From Mycogone perniciosa (Eukaryota; Ascomycota; Sordariomycetes; Hypocreales; Hypocreaceae), in contig JAOALB010000005.1 in NCBI GenBank assembly GCA_025331125.1, positions 434,001 to 498,000 on the forward strand: DNA of 64,000 nucleotides, written 5' to 3'. How positions within the stretch are numbered: position 1 is the stretch's first letter; every line of letters begins with the position of its first letter. A model generated the notes under the pieces. That model was given only the letters and a program-made list of their open reading frames with translations, made no database searches and was not told the DNA's origin. A program made the position numbers and the translations under genes. Positions 20,945 to 32,103 of this stretch are shown here, piece after piece.

Positions 20945-23900
20945 ATGGCACCAAGAAGAGATCCAGCTCAACCCATTGCCATTATTGGCATGGGCCTGAG
21001 GCTCCCTGGAGGAGTGTCTACTGCCGAAGATTTCTGGAGTCTTCTGATCAACAAGAACGATATCAAGTGCCGTGTGCCAGAGAGTCGGTACCGTGTTGAA
21101 GGCTTTTTCAGCGATAAGTCGCACAAAGAAACCGTCGCCACCGAGTACGGCTACTTTCTTCAAGATGTGAACCTCAAGGCGCATGACACGTCGTTTTTCT
21201 CTGCAAATCGAAACGAGACCCAGATGGTTGACCCTCAACAACGCCTCTTACTCGAGGTTGTGTGGGAGTGTATGGAGAACGCTGGTCAGACAAATCTCCA
21301 AGGTACTAACACAGGTGTCTATGTCGGCTGCTTTGGTGAGGATTTGAACAACTTGCTTCACCAGGATGGTCAGAGTTCTGGCGTCTACCGTGTTACCAAT
21401 GCTTCAGACTTCATCCTCTCAAACAGAATCTCGCATCAGTATGATCTACGTGGACCTAGGTAAGCCCGTCTCTCAAGACACGACTGAAATTTATCGTGTG
21501 GAAAGTTGCTGAGTGCCGAGTTCTCGATTGCCAGTATGACCATTCGGACCGCCTGCTCTGCTGCAATGACTGGCCTTCACTTGGCCTGTCAAGCGCTGTA
21601 TAATGGGGACTGCGATACGGCCATCGTTGCAGGCTCTAGCATCATTTTAGGTCCAGCAATGACCCAGGACATGTCGGCTCAAGGTGTGCTCTCACCGGAT
21701 GGCACATGCAAAACCTTTGATGCCAACGCAGATGGCTATGGTCGGGCCGAGGCGGTTAATGCCATTCTGATCAAGCCCTTAGAGGACGCATGTCGTGACA
21801 ATGACCCGATTAGGGCTGTGATTCGGTCTACGGCAATCAACTCAGATGGAAAGACGTCGAACATTGGCGTCCCCAGTTCAGAATGCCAAGAGACAATGAT
21901 TCGAAATGCCTACAAGGCCGCCGGCATTAGCGACTTTTCCAAGACCGCCTTTATTGAGTGTCATGGCACCGGCACTCCAGTTGGGGATCCGCTCGAAGTT
22001 GCTGCTGTAGCAAGCGTCTTCGGCGAGAAGGGAGCATACATTGGATCTGCAAGTGGACATGCCACACCCCCGTCAAACTCTTAGTTAACCTTTTAACAGG
22101 TCAAGTCAAATCTGGGTCATTCTGAAGGCGCATCCGGCATCACTAGTATCATCAAAGCCGTTTTGGCTTTAGAGAACGAGACTATTCCGCCCAATATCAA
22201 CTTTTCTACGCCAAATCCTAATACTAAGTCATTGCATTGCCTACGAATTTCCCATTGCTGGCCAATCCTACGACACCTGTCTAACTGAAGACTTCATAGT
22301 CCCGTTTGAGAAGTACAAGCTTAAGGTGCCCGTAGAACCGATTCCATGGCCCAAAGACCGACATGCTCGAGTCAGTGTCAACTCTTTTGGCATTGGTGGG
22401 GCTAACGCACATGTCAGTTCAACCTCTCGAGCCATTGTCTATTGTATTTGTTTTGGCTGAACAATCTAGGTCATTGTTGACTCTGCCGCCTCCTTTGGAA
22501 TCACTCGTCCGGTGCCAGCTAGAACGATTGAGAATGGGACATCACCGGACAGCGTTCCTGAGAAAGCTTCAAGCAGCCAATCAAACGGGCATGCTAACGT
22601 ACATGTCAACGGACATGTCAACGGGAACACAAACGGGAACACCAATGGCCATGATGCCAACGGCCACGATAGCACCAAAGGTCCTAAAGGCGCTGCCGAG
22701 TGTCAGCCACGGCTGCTTCCCATTTCTGCGAGCAGTGAGAAATCGCTAAAGGCTCGGGCAGGCGACATACAACAATATATCGAGTCTCGCCAAGGCTCTA
22801 TTGATGCAATTGCATACACCTTGGGCACCCGCAGAGTCCATCTCCCTCACCGGGCCTTCTGTGTCACAGACGGCACAGATGAAGTGGTCGAGTTCGACGG
22901 TTTCCAGCAAGCCCGTGCCTCCACGCCAGATGTTGCCTATGTTTTCACGGGCCAGGGCGCCCAGTGGGCCGGTATGGGAAAAGAGCTCTGCCATGACATG
23001 CCGTCGTTTCGCCAGGACATTCAAGAAATGGATCACACTCTGCAAAGCATGCCTGAGCCTCCGCAGTGGACAATTGAAGGTTCGTCTAGACCTAAATTCC
23101 GTGGCCGCGGCGTTGCACAGACTACCACCTTGGTGCTAACATACACAACCCTTGCGGATAGAACTGCTCTGCTCAGAAATTGGTAAGGACACCATTGGCA
23201 AGGCCGAATTTGCCCAGCCTCTCTCCACGGTAGTACAGATTGGCCTCTGCAACTTGCTCCTGAAATGCGGTGTCACACCAAGTGCTGTCATCGGACACTC
23301 GAGCGGAGAAATCGCCGCCGCGTACGCTGCCGGCGCTCTGACAATGAGTGAAGCCATTATCTGCAGCTACCTGAGAGGATTAGTGACGAAACGCCAGACA
23401 CGCACAGGTCGCATGGCAGCGGTCGGTATGAGCCGCGAGAGCGTTTCCTCTTTCTTAGTTGATGGTGTGCAGGTGGCTTGTGAGAATAGCCCCAAGAGTG
23501 TAACCCTCTCGGGTGATGCAGACGCCCTCGAAAAGGTTTTGGAGGCGATCAAAACTCAGGGTACAGACGTTTTTGTCCGACAACTACGTGTTGACATGGC
23601 GTACCATTCTTGTAAGGCCATTAATAATCTTCCACCCAGGGGAATTCTAATGACTCTCACTAACACATGTCTTCTTTATCGTCCCCAGATCATATGCGCG
23701 AGGTCGGACCTCATTACGAAGAAATGTTAGCACCTTACCTATCAGCTAAGGAACCGGTTGTTCCTATCTATTCTACCGTTACGGGTCGCCTTGTCACGCC
23801 CAAGGCCCGACTTGACTCGGCATATTGGAGAAGTAACCTTGAGTCTCCGGTTTTATTTGACAGTGCAGTGCGGGCTTTGCTAGACGATCTGAAGGGTAAG

Positions 23901-26900
23901 CCTGTTCTGATAGAGATTGGACCACACTCTGCTCTTCAGGGTCCACTTCGTCAGATTTTCCAGGTGCACTCAGTTGCTACAAAAGCCCCTACCTATGTGC
24001 CTACTCTTAGGGACGAAAATCCTGTGAAATCAGTTTTAACCACCGCGGGTCAGCTCTACGCTTCTGGGTATATGGTCGATTTCTCTTTCATCAATCCAGC
24101 AACTTCTGTCTTAGTTGATATACCTAGATACCCCTGGGACCACAGCACGGAGTACTGGAGTGAGAGCCGTATTTCCCGAGCTTGGAGGTCAAGAGAGCAT
24201 CCGCACCACGAGCTGCTAGGAGTCAGTTATCTAGCAACCGGTGGCCAAGACCTGGTCTGGAGGAACGTGCTCCACCCTCTTGATGTTCCATGGCTGAAAG
24301 ACCATATGATTGTGAATGATGTGGTCTTCCTATGTGCCGCATATATCGCCATGATAGGCGAGGCTATTCGGCAAGCTACTGGTTCAGATACTTACACTCT
24401 GAGAGACCTAGTAGTAAAATCGGCCATGCTCATTCCCGAATCTGAAACGATAGAGATCATGACCACCATGAAGCCCTCACGATTAACTGAGTATACCAAT
24501 TCTTCTTGGTATGACTTCTCCATCTCGACATTCAATGGGACCTCCTGGATGCAAAATTGTATCGCTCAGGGAAAGGCAGGCGAACCAAACCTCGTGCACT
24601 CGTCACCAGCAGGCAACATCACAGCGTCACTTCCGCGCAAGATCCCCGACAAATACTTGTATAAGCGGATGCAGCGAATGGGCTTAAACTTCGGACCACG
24701 GTTCCGCAGTTTAAAGGACATTTCAACTCATACAGAGAAATGCCTCGCTAAAGCTACTATACGGAATGATGAGAGCGAGCACGAGGCCAACTACGCGGCC
24801 CATCCGAGCAGCATCGACGCATGCATCCAACTCTCTGTCGTCGCCACCAGCAGAGGCATCATCCGCAACCTGGACTCACTCAAGGTTCCCTGTCGAATAG
24901 GACGCATGCATGTGAACCCTGGTGGCCCCGAATTAATAGCCGAAGCCGTTGAGCAAATCGATATCACCCCGAGCCGGGTTGACATCATCGCTGTTACGGA
25001 AGAGAGCAAGGTTGTCATTAAGCTTGAGGACGTCAAGTTTATACGGCTTGATACGGGTGACGATCATCAGCCTGAGACATTGGATGGTCGGGCTTTGGGT
25101 CGCAGCGAGTGGCGCCAGCATATCGATTTCTGCAAGGTGGAGGATGTGCTTCATTCCAGCGCGATATCTCGAGATGTAACTATAAACATGGAGAGGATTA
25201 CCGCACTGTGTATGCTGCGATTTCTGGACGTAATGGAGTCTCTAGGTGTCCAGCCCCCGGCCGGTCATTTTGCCAAATATGTCTGTTGGCTTTATAGGGA
25301 GAAGGAGAGCATGCTCCGTGGTGAGTATTCTCTGGCTCCAAAGGCGAAACAATGGGCCTCAGCCAATGCAGAAACCCGAAAGGCCTTGCTAGACTCTGCA
25401 CGCGCAGAGTTTGATGCCATGGGGCATAGCGTCGCATCAAGTGTCATCAAGCTGGAGTATAACATCATACAACCGGAGAATCTCGAGGCCATCTTGTCGG
25501 AGAAACTCCACCCGCTTCAGCTATTTCTCCAGGACGATGGGCTAGCCAACTTTTACAACTACTCCACCGATATGTTGCAAAGAAATTCTTCAACTTGTCC
25601 GCCCACTCGCAGCCAAATCTGAAGATTTTGGAAATTGGGGCGGGAACGGCAGGGACCACTGTACGTATCCTGGACTCTCTAGTATCCAGTGAAGGGATAC
25701 GCATGTACTCCCAGTACATGTTCACAGATATTTCCTCTGGGTTCTTTGTGGGTGCCCAGGAGCGATTAAAGAAATGGGAAGGAATTCAATACAAGGCTCT
25801 GGATATCACCAAGAACCCAGCCGATCAGGGCTTCAACCTGGGCGAGTATGATATAGTGGTGGCATCGAATGTAGGTCCTATCATTCTACCAGACACTAGA
25901 TGTACCCAGTCACTAACTGAGTTGGCGTCAAGGTCCTCCACGCAACTCCCTCACTTCATGAGACGCTGAAGAACGTACGGTCTCTGCTTCGCCCGGGGGG
26001 ACGTCTATACATGCAGGAATTAATTACTCGTAAGAGCCATCCCTCTCTTGACACTGGTATTGAATTATAGGATAATAATTCTGACCCTTTTCTCTGTGGT
26101 CAAATAGCAACTCATTCACGAGCCGCCCCTTTTGTCGCGGTATGTCTAGTGTGCCCTTTAGTTGACGATTTTCCAACATGCCTTTGCGTTGTCCTTTTCT
26201 CCCCACTTTGCTAACTAGAATATGTGTGCGTTTATAGGGCCTTTTACCTGGATGGTGGGCGGGCGAGAATGACGATCGTGCGGATCAGGCCATTGTCACT
26301 GTTGAGAGATGGGACCAGGAACTTCAAGCCGCAGGATTTTGCGGCGTCGAAGCTGCTGTTGCCAACGATGATACTGACTGCAGAGCCATAGGACACATCA
26401 CCTCGGTGGTTCCTGTGCCGGTCACCTCCACAAAGACGATCATATTCCTATATGACAAGGAAAAGCATGAGTTTGCACGCGAGCTGGCTATCGTTTTGGA
26501 ACAAAATGGAGCCGAAGTCCACTGGAGCAGAATCAGCGACCGGGAGTGCGTTGAGGGCCAACACGCTATCTCAACCATTGAACTTGAACAGCCTTACTTT
26601 GACGACATCTCCGAGGAGAATTTTGCAAACTTTATGGCCTACCTCACTCGACTAAAGGGAGGCCTGTTATGGCTCACCCGTGCGGCTCAGGTCTACTGCG
26701 CGAACCCTAGCTATGGTCTCGTCATTGGCCTCGCCCGGACGATACGGGTAGAGACATCCCTAGACTTTTGGACGGCCGAGTTGCAGAACTTGGACTCTCT
26801 TACTGTCAATGCCGCAGCTTCAATCGCTCGACGATTCCTCGGACGTCCGGAGGCGGCAAAATGCACCGTCGAGTGCGAGTACTCGGTCCATGATGGCACC

Positions 26901-29451
26901 GTTCACGTCGGGCGCTACTACTGGTCGTCGATGGCGGCGGAATTGGAATCACAGCTCCAGGATGATGACCCGAAGCAACTGACCATTGGTCAGCCAGGGA
27001 TGCTTGGCTCGTTGCATTGGACCCAGCACACATCACCCACGCTCCAAGCGGATGAAGTAGAGGTTGACATACGTTGCGCAGGGCTGAACTTCCGCGTACG
27101 TTAACGCCCCTTATGTGTTTGGGAGTTATTTATATAGTACAGTTTTGAAATTTTCTGCTGACACTTGTAAAGGACATCATGGTTGCTATGGGTATAATAC
27201 AAGGGCCCAAAAGACAGCATCGGCTACGAAGCCGCCGGGGTGGTGGCCCGTGTCGGATCCAACGTTGACCATGTCAAGGCTGGCGACCGCGTCATGATGA
27301 TGTACGCTGGATTGTTTACCACTTGAACAATCATGGACGGCCAGCTTGTGTTCCGCATCCCTGACAAGCTCAGCTTCGAGGGTGCAGCTACAATGGCCGT
27401 CGTATACTGCACGGTAGTCTACGCCCTTATTACTAAAGGCGAGCTCGAAGGGGGGCAGTCGGTCCTGATCCATTCCGCGTGCGGCGGCGTGGGACTAGCT
27501 GCTCTCCAAATCTGCAAGATGCTGGGCGTAGAAGTATACGCTACTGTTGGGAACGAAGAAAAGGTCCAGTATCTTTTACAGGAATACGGTCTGCCTCGAG
27601 AGCGCATCTTCAACTCCCGCAATGCCTCCTTTTACGACGACGTAATGCGAGCCACCAAGGGGCGGGGCGTCGACTTGGTGCTGAATTCGCTTTCAGGGGA
27701 TCTGCTCCATGCCTCCTGGTGCTGTGTGGCTAATTGGGGGAAGATGATGGAGATTGGGAAGCGTGACATGATCGAGCGAGGGCATCTTGCCCTTGACATG
27801 TTTGAAAACAACCGAACATACTACGGCATCAATCTGGATAGGATGTTTGAGCGCCCCAAAATGTTTCGCCGGTAAGGACTTGTCGATAAATCAACATCCT
27901 GCAACCTCGTGATGTCACCTGGAAGAAGTGATTTGATATGTTAGTAACTGACGAATCGTGAAACCGCAGGCTGATGGAACAAGTCCTCCAATATTACTCC
28001 GAGGGGCATATCAAACCGATCGAACCGATACATATGTTCCCGGCCCAGACAATTGCCGAGGCCTTCCGCTTCATGCAGAAGGGTCTGCACATGGGGAAGA
28101 TTATAGTTACAATGCCAGATGACGTGACGGAGATCCCAGCTACGAGGGTAGCGCAGACGGTGACGCTCTCAAACACGTCTACCTATCTCATGGTCGGCGG
28201 AATGGGCGGCCTTGGCAAAGCGGTTACAGCGTGGATGGTGGAGAAAGGCGCCAGGAGTTTCGTTTTCCTCTCTCAATCTGCGGGTGACTCGGTCGAAGAC
28301 AAAGCTTTCTTGGGAGAGCTCGAATCACAGGGCTGCTCTGCCATTGCAGTAGCTGGCAGCGTTGCGGAAATGGGCGATGTTACGAGAGCCATAGAGTCAG
28401 CACCAACGCCGGTGGCAGGGGTGTTTCAATTATCCATGGCGCTTAGGGTAAGTGTGGATTCTCCATCAGGGGTTTGATGACATGAGTTGTTCGTGCAGCT
28501 AATTTCAACTGTGTGTGTCCATCTATCTAGGATATGTCACTTCTTGAGATTGGCTATGATGACTGGAAATACGTGCAAGACCCAAAGGTTCCGGGGACGT
28601 GGAACTTGCACAGGGCCCTTTCAGGGGTGGACCTGGACTTCTTTATCCTATTTAGCTCTGTGTCGGCGGTGTTTGGGCAACCTGGCCAGGCCAGCTACTC
28701 TTCTGCGAATGCGTTCCTGGGTTCCTTTGTGCAATATCGACACAGTCTTGGCTTGCCATGTTCCGTCATTGACGTAGGCGTCATGGAAGGAGTCGGCATT
28801 GCGAGCCGAACCGTCCACGAAAGACAATTCGCCAGCATGGGCATGGTGCTACTGCAGGAGCAGGAGCTCATGGACGCGGTCCAGCTCAGCATTCAAAGGC
28901 CAAAGGTTGAACCTCTCTGCAATGCGGAGGGGGCACGCAGTGTGTATACCAGTCGTGGCCAGATCGCCATTGGCATGGTATCAAACAGGCCGTTGGCCGA
29001 CCCGAATAACCGGCACCCGATACGGAACGATATCCGTATGGGCTTGGCGTGGCAACTGGAAAGCAACAAAGAGCAGAGAACGAGTTCCAGCAGCGGTGAC
29101 ATGAGGCAGCTCCTGGGCTTAGTGGAGTCGGACCCTGAGGTCCTCAACCAGGCGAGTACGCTGGAGCAGATAACATTGGCAATTGGTCGTACTCTATGCA
29201 GCTTCATGCTCGTGCAGAATGAGAACATAGACATACAAATGACGCTCGAGTCGATGGGGGTAGACTCGTTGGTAGGCATAGAGATCCGCAACTGGTGGCG
29301 GGGAACGCTCGGAGTGGACATCAGTATACTGGAGATTAAAAACGCAGGGACGATTGAGCAGCTAGGTAAACTGGCGATTGCGTCGCTGCAGAAGAAATTC
29401 CAGGCCAAGCAAGGTGATGACAATGACCAAGGGGTGGCAAAGGCAGCTTAG
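20945..29451 (+). pseudogene. highly reducing polyketide synthase, disrupted
   Basis: Iterative type I PKS with domain order KS-AT-DH-MT-ER-KR-ACP. Seen: KS Cys in RTACSAAMTG, His in ECHGTGTPVGD and SNLGHSEGA; AT serine in GHSSGEIAAAYAAG; DH His with a degenerate motif; MT SAM motif LEIGAGTAGTT; ER nucleotide site SACGGVGLAA; KR GGMGGLGKA with SSVSAVFGQPGQASY; ACP Ser in GVDSLVGIEI. Thirteen exons can be drawn (20945-21459, 21535-22048, 22100-22223, 22300-22412, 22470-23079, 23162-23611, 23689-25870, 25933-26029, 26108-26139, 26238-27095, 27173-27871, 27970-28447, 28531-29451). The frame is broken by a CT instead of GT donor at 22224, a frameshift with apparent small deletion at about 25570-25582, one extra base in an A run at 27209-27212, and TGA at 27324-27326. 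No single protein can be read. The product is unknown. Confidence 0.85.
22224..22299 (+). other. PKS intron 3 with mutated 5' splice site
   Basis: Frame and family expectation place this intron at 22224-22299: CTAAGT at the donor, branch-like CTAAC at about 22281, and acceptor ATAG. Splicing exactly here would restore the normal KS C-terminal reading into PFEKYKLKVP. A donor beginning CT is not used by the spliceosome with an AG acceptor, so this looks like a single-base loss of GT. Confidence 0.7.
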
Positions 29452-29725
29452 ACAGGCAGCTTAAGTAGGGGCGAACGAATGGGAATCACAGAGTCAAAGC
29501 AGCATCATTCATATTAGAATGATACGAGAATATGATAAATAAGCTAGTACTATAAGTTGGATATATCGAAGTCACCCAAGTTACACAACTTACACCGTAG
29601 CGAAAGAGTTGTGAAACATATCGAGTCGACTATCATGAGCTTTTAGCAATCCCCCGATTAAAAAAGGTGTAAACCAACCATTGAAACCTAACCAACACAA
29701 TCCCTACCATGTGCCATCACACCTG
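29452..29725. other. convergent 3' intergenic region
   Basis: Short non-coding gap between the 3' ends of the PKS and the minus-strand gene at 29726. Nothing recognised. Confidence 0.5.
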
Positions 29726-31489
29726 TCAGCGGGGAAACTTCAATGATGCCAACCACTTGCGAATCCTTTTAGGGTCCATGGGGACCTTGGCCTTATCTTC
29801 TATTGGGGTTTCAGGCACGTCGTGTCGTGGTACGATAGTGCCGCCAAAACCTTTCTCAACCTGCTCCTTGCACCACGAGAAGACGGCTTTCGTGGCTATC
29901 TCAGACACATTGACAAGATTCACATTCTGACATGGCCCGTCCAAGTGTTCGTAGTCGTGTAGGGCTGGCCATTCCTGTTCGTCTGGAGGCTCGTAGGCAT
30001 ATGTGATATTGCCGCTGTGCTTCAAGAACCCAGTATCCTTTACTCCACTAGGTAGCCACGTCCAGTGTCCGTACGTCCATCTGTGCGAACACGCAAGATG
30101 GCCCCGTATTTCAAACTCGATATCCTCTAGGCGCATCTCGCCAAAGGGCGGCCATCCATAAGATGGCGTATATGCGAAGCTCTCGTCGCAGTATTCAGTG
30201 TAGCAGTCATGGCGCAGGCGCCAAACATCCGCCCTCGATGCCCTGCCATCTCGAAGGGACGGGCGTGGCTGAAGCTGAGAGGCGTCCATGAACGATTGAG
30301 TAGTACCCGTCCACGCAGAGCAATCAATGTCAGGCTGTCCATAGTAATCCTGTAAGTTGACAAGCGTGGGGACAATGGCTTTGAGGATCGTTCCTCGGCC
30401 GCACAGCGCAAGGCCAAGCCACAGGGGTGCGGCTTTCGTAAACGAAAGGATTTTTGCTAGCAGCTCTAGATTGTTTTCTTGTAGGACGGGCTCCAGAAGT
30501 GCTGCAATCGGCCCGATCCAGGCTCCTGCAAAGTTGCACGGGACGTCAGGCTCGAAGAAGATGCTCCAACAAGTTGAGGCAAAGGCCTGGCTGCGAAGGC
30601 TCAACGTCATGTAGTAACCGATGAGTGAAAACTCGGCCGGGAGCTCATGATGGTCTGGGACAGAGACAGCCGCTGTGGTGTGGAAGTTTGGTTTGGGGAG
30701 CTCAATCGTGCTTGGCTTCAGGGGCGACGTAACGGCATGAAGAGGCAGACTGAGAGCTGCTGCAAACGCAGCGGTGGACTGATTCCCCAGGTCGTATGCA
30801 TGGCAGAATCGCGAGATATAGGATGCCGCCTCTTGTGCTGTTGGCGGGCGCTGCTGATCGAGGTTGATGTCATCACCTGCGACGACGATCCCGATATCAG
30901 CAGCCGAGAGTGCCCATGGCACGATGTAAGTGCTAGTTGTAGACCAACCCTGACCATCACGTACAAGGGCACTCCACCACGAGCGCTCTTGCTGAGAGGC
31001 ATAGCTGAGATCAAGCTTCGTCGAGCTGTCGTCCTCTCTTGGCGGACCCGAGGCCGTATATTTCATGACACGCCCCTGCCTCTCTACCAGGCTTGCGGAT
31101 AGAACGTAGGCCCACGCCAGGACCAGCAAGGCAATGCCGTTGTTGGCGCTATCCTCCCAGACACAAAAGTTGGAGGATGGTGATATGATGCAGTTTGTCA
31201 GATAACGCTTCCTTATCCATACTCGTCGGCGTCTTTCGAATCTTTTTCTGAGAGGACAGGCCATATCGGAGTTCTTCCAAGTCGAGCACCCCTCGATCCA
31301 GTTGACATCGCTCGGGAGACTGTCAGGTACATATGGCATCCGCACAAGAAGCCCCTTGAGATCGAAACTGAGCTCCGGAAGCTTGGTCAGTGATTTCGCA
31401 CGAGCAATGGCGGCCTGCCAGCGCGAGAGGCTCCGCGAGAGGATAGCCTCGGCCTCGGGGCCATCGTACTGGACGACCACAGACCCCAT
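29726..31489 (-). CDS. conserved-looking hypothetical protein, 587 residues
   Basis: Single uninterrupted frame of 587 residues starting at ATG 31489. I do not recognise the family. It has no signal peptide. A moderately hydrophobic stretch (NNGIALLVLAWAYVLSASLVE) lies near residue 120 and others (FAGAWIGPIAALLEPVL) in the middle. It is rich in Trp and Tyr (ERSWWSALVRDGQGWS, HRWTYGHWTWLPSGV). The C-terminal third has a Tyr/Asp/Glu-rich block typical of a globular domain. Composition and length argue that it is a real gene. It is convergent with the disrupted PKS, so it may have belonged to the same locus, but neighbourhood is the only evidence. Unlike the PKS, it shows no stop or frameshift. 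Confidence 0.7.
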   Translation of the reverse strand: MGSVVVQYDGPEAEAILSRSLSRWQAAIARAKSLTKLPELSFDLKGLLVRMPYVPDSLPSDVNWIEGCSTWKNSDMACPLRKRFERRRRVWIRKRYLTNCIISPSSNFCVWEDSANNGIALLVLAWAYVLSASLVERQGRVMKYTASGPPREDDSSTKLDLSYASQQERSWWSALVRDGQGWSTTSTYIVPWALSAADIGIVVAGDDINLDQQRPPTAQEAASYISRFCHAYDLGNQSTAAFAAALSLPLHAVTSPLKPSTIELPKPNFHTTAAVSVPDHHELPAEFSLIGYYMTLSLRSQAFASTCWSIFFEPDVPCNFAGAWIGPIAALLEPVLQENNLELLAKILSFTKAAPLWLGLALCGRGTILKAIVPTLVNLQDYYGQPDIDCSAWTGTTQSFMDASQLQPRPSLRDGRASRADVWRLRHDCYTEYCDESFAYTPSYGWPPFGEMRLEDIEFEIRGHLACSHRWTYGHWTWLPSGVKDTGFLKHSGNITYAYEPPDEQEWPALHDYEHLDGPCQNVNLVNVSEIATKAVFSWCKEQVEKGFGGTIVPRHDVPETPIEDKAKVPMDPKRIRKWLASLKFPR

Positions 31490-32103
31490 GGCTCAGCAGC
31501 ACTGCAAAAAATAAGGCGCTGCTGTTCCTTGACCTGTGTGTATGTGAGCGAGTATAGAATTGAGTATTCTAGGTGAGGAGTTGTGATATGTTTGGGGGAG
31601 GGTTTACCCCGCCAGGATACGGAGTACATACGTGATGCATCTTACTGTTGCATTTGCATATCTCGAGGTTTATGCTCGCATGATGCCAAGCCCCGGCTGG
31701 CCATACAGAATACTTGTTGTGCTTTTTCTCGATAAATGATGAAATAATGAATAAATGAATAATTAAATAAATGAATGAATGAATGTGCGTCTGCATCTTC
31801 TCCTCTGGGGGAGGAGCTGAAGTGGCAAAATTGGGGTCAATCTGACACTTATCATAGCTACGCTATTATATATTACCTATGCAGTTTTCCCAATCTATAT
31901 GATGACATGACCACAGATCGCTCGCTCGCACAACCGTAGATAAACCCCCCTATCTCCTCACATTGTCATACATTTCTCAGACTGATGGCAACATGATCGA
32001 TTCTTCATTTCACCTGGTGGGAACGTTCCACCTCTTTGTATGGCGACTGATATCAACCAGGACAGGACAGCCAGCCAGTCAGCAAATGCTAGCCCAATGA
32101 GGC
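31490..32103. other. intergenic with AATG-type microsatellite
   Basis: No gene seen. An AT-rich tract at about 31738-31786 contains imperfect AATGA/AATAA tandem units ending in several AATG copies. A mini-repeat copy (TACGGAGTAC) lies at 31618-31627. Confidence 0.5.
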
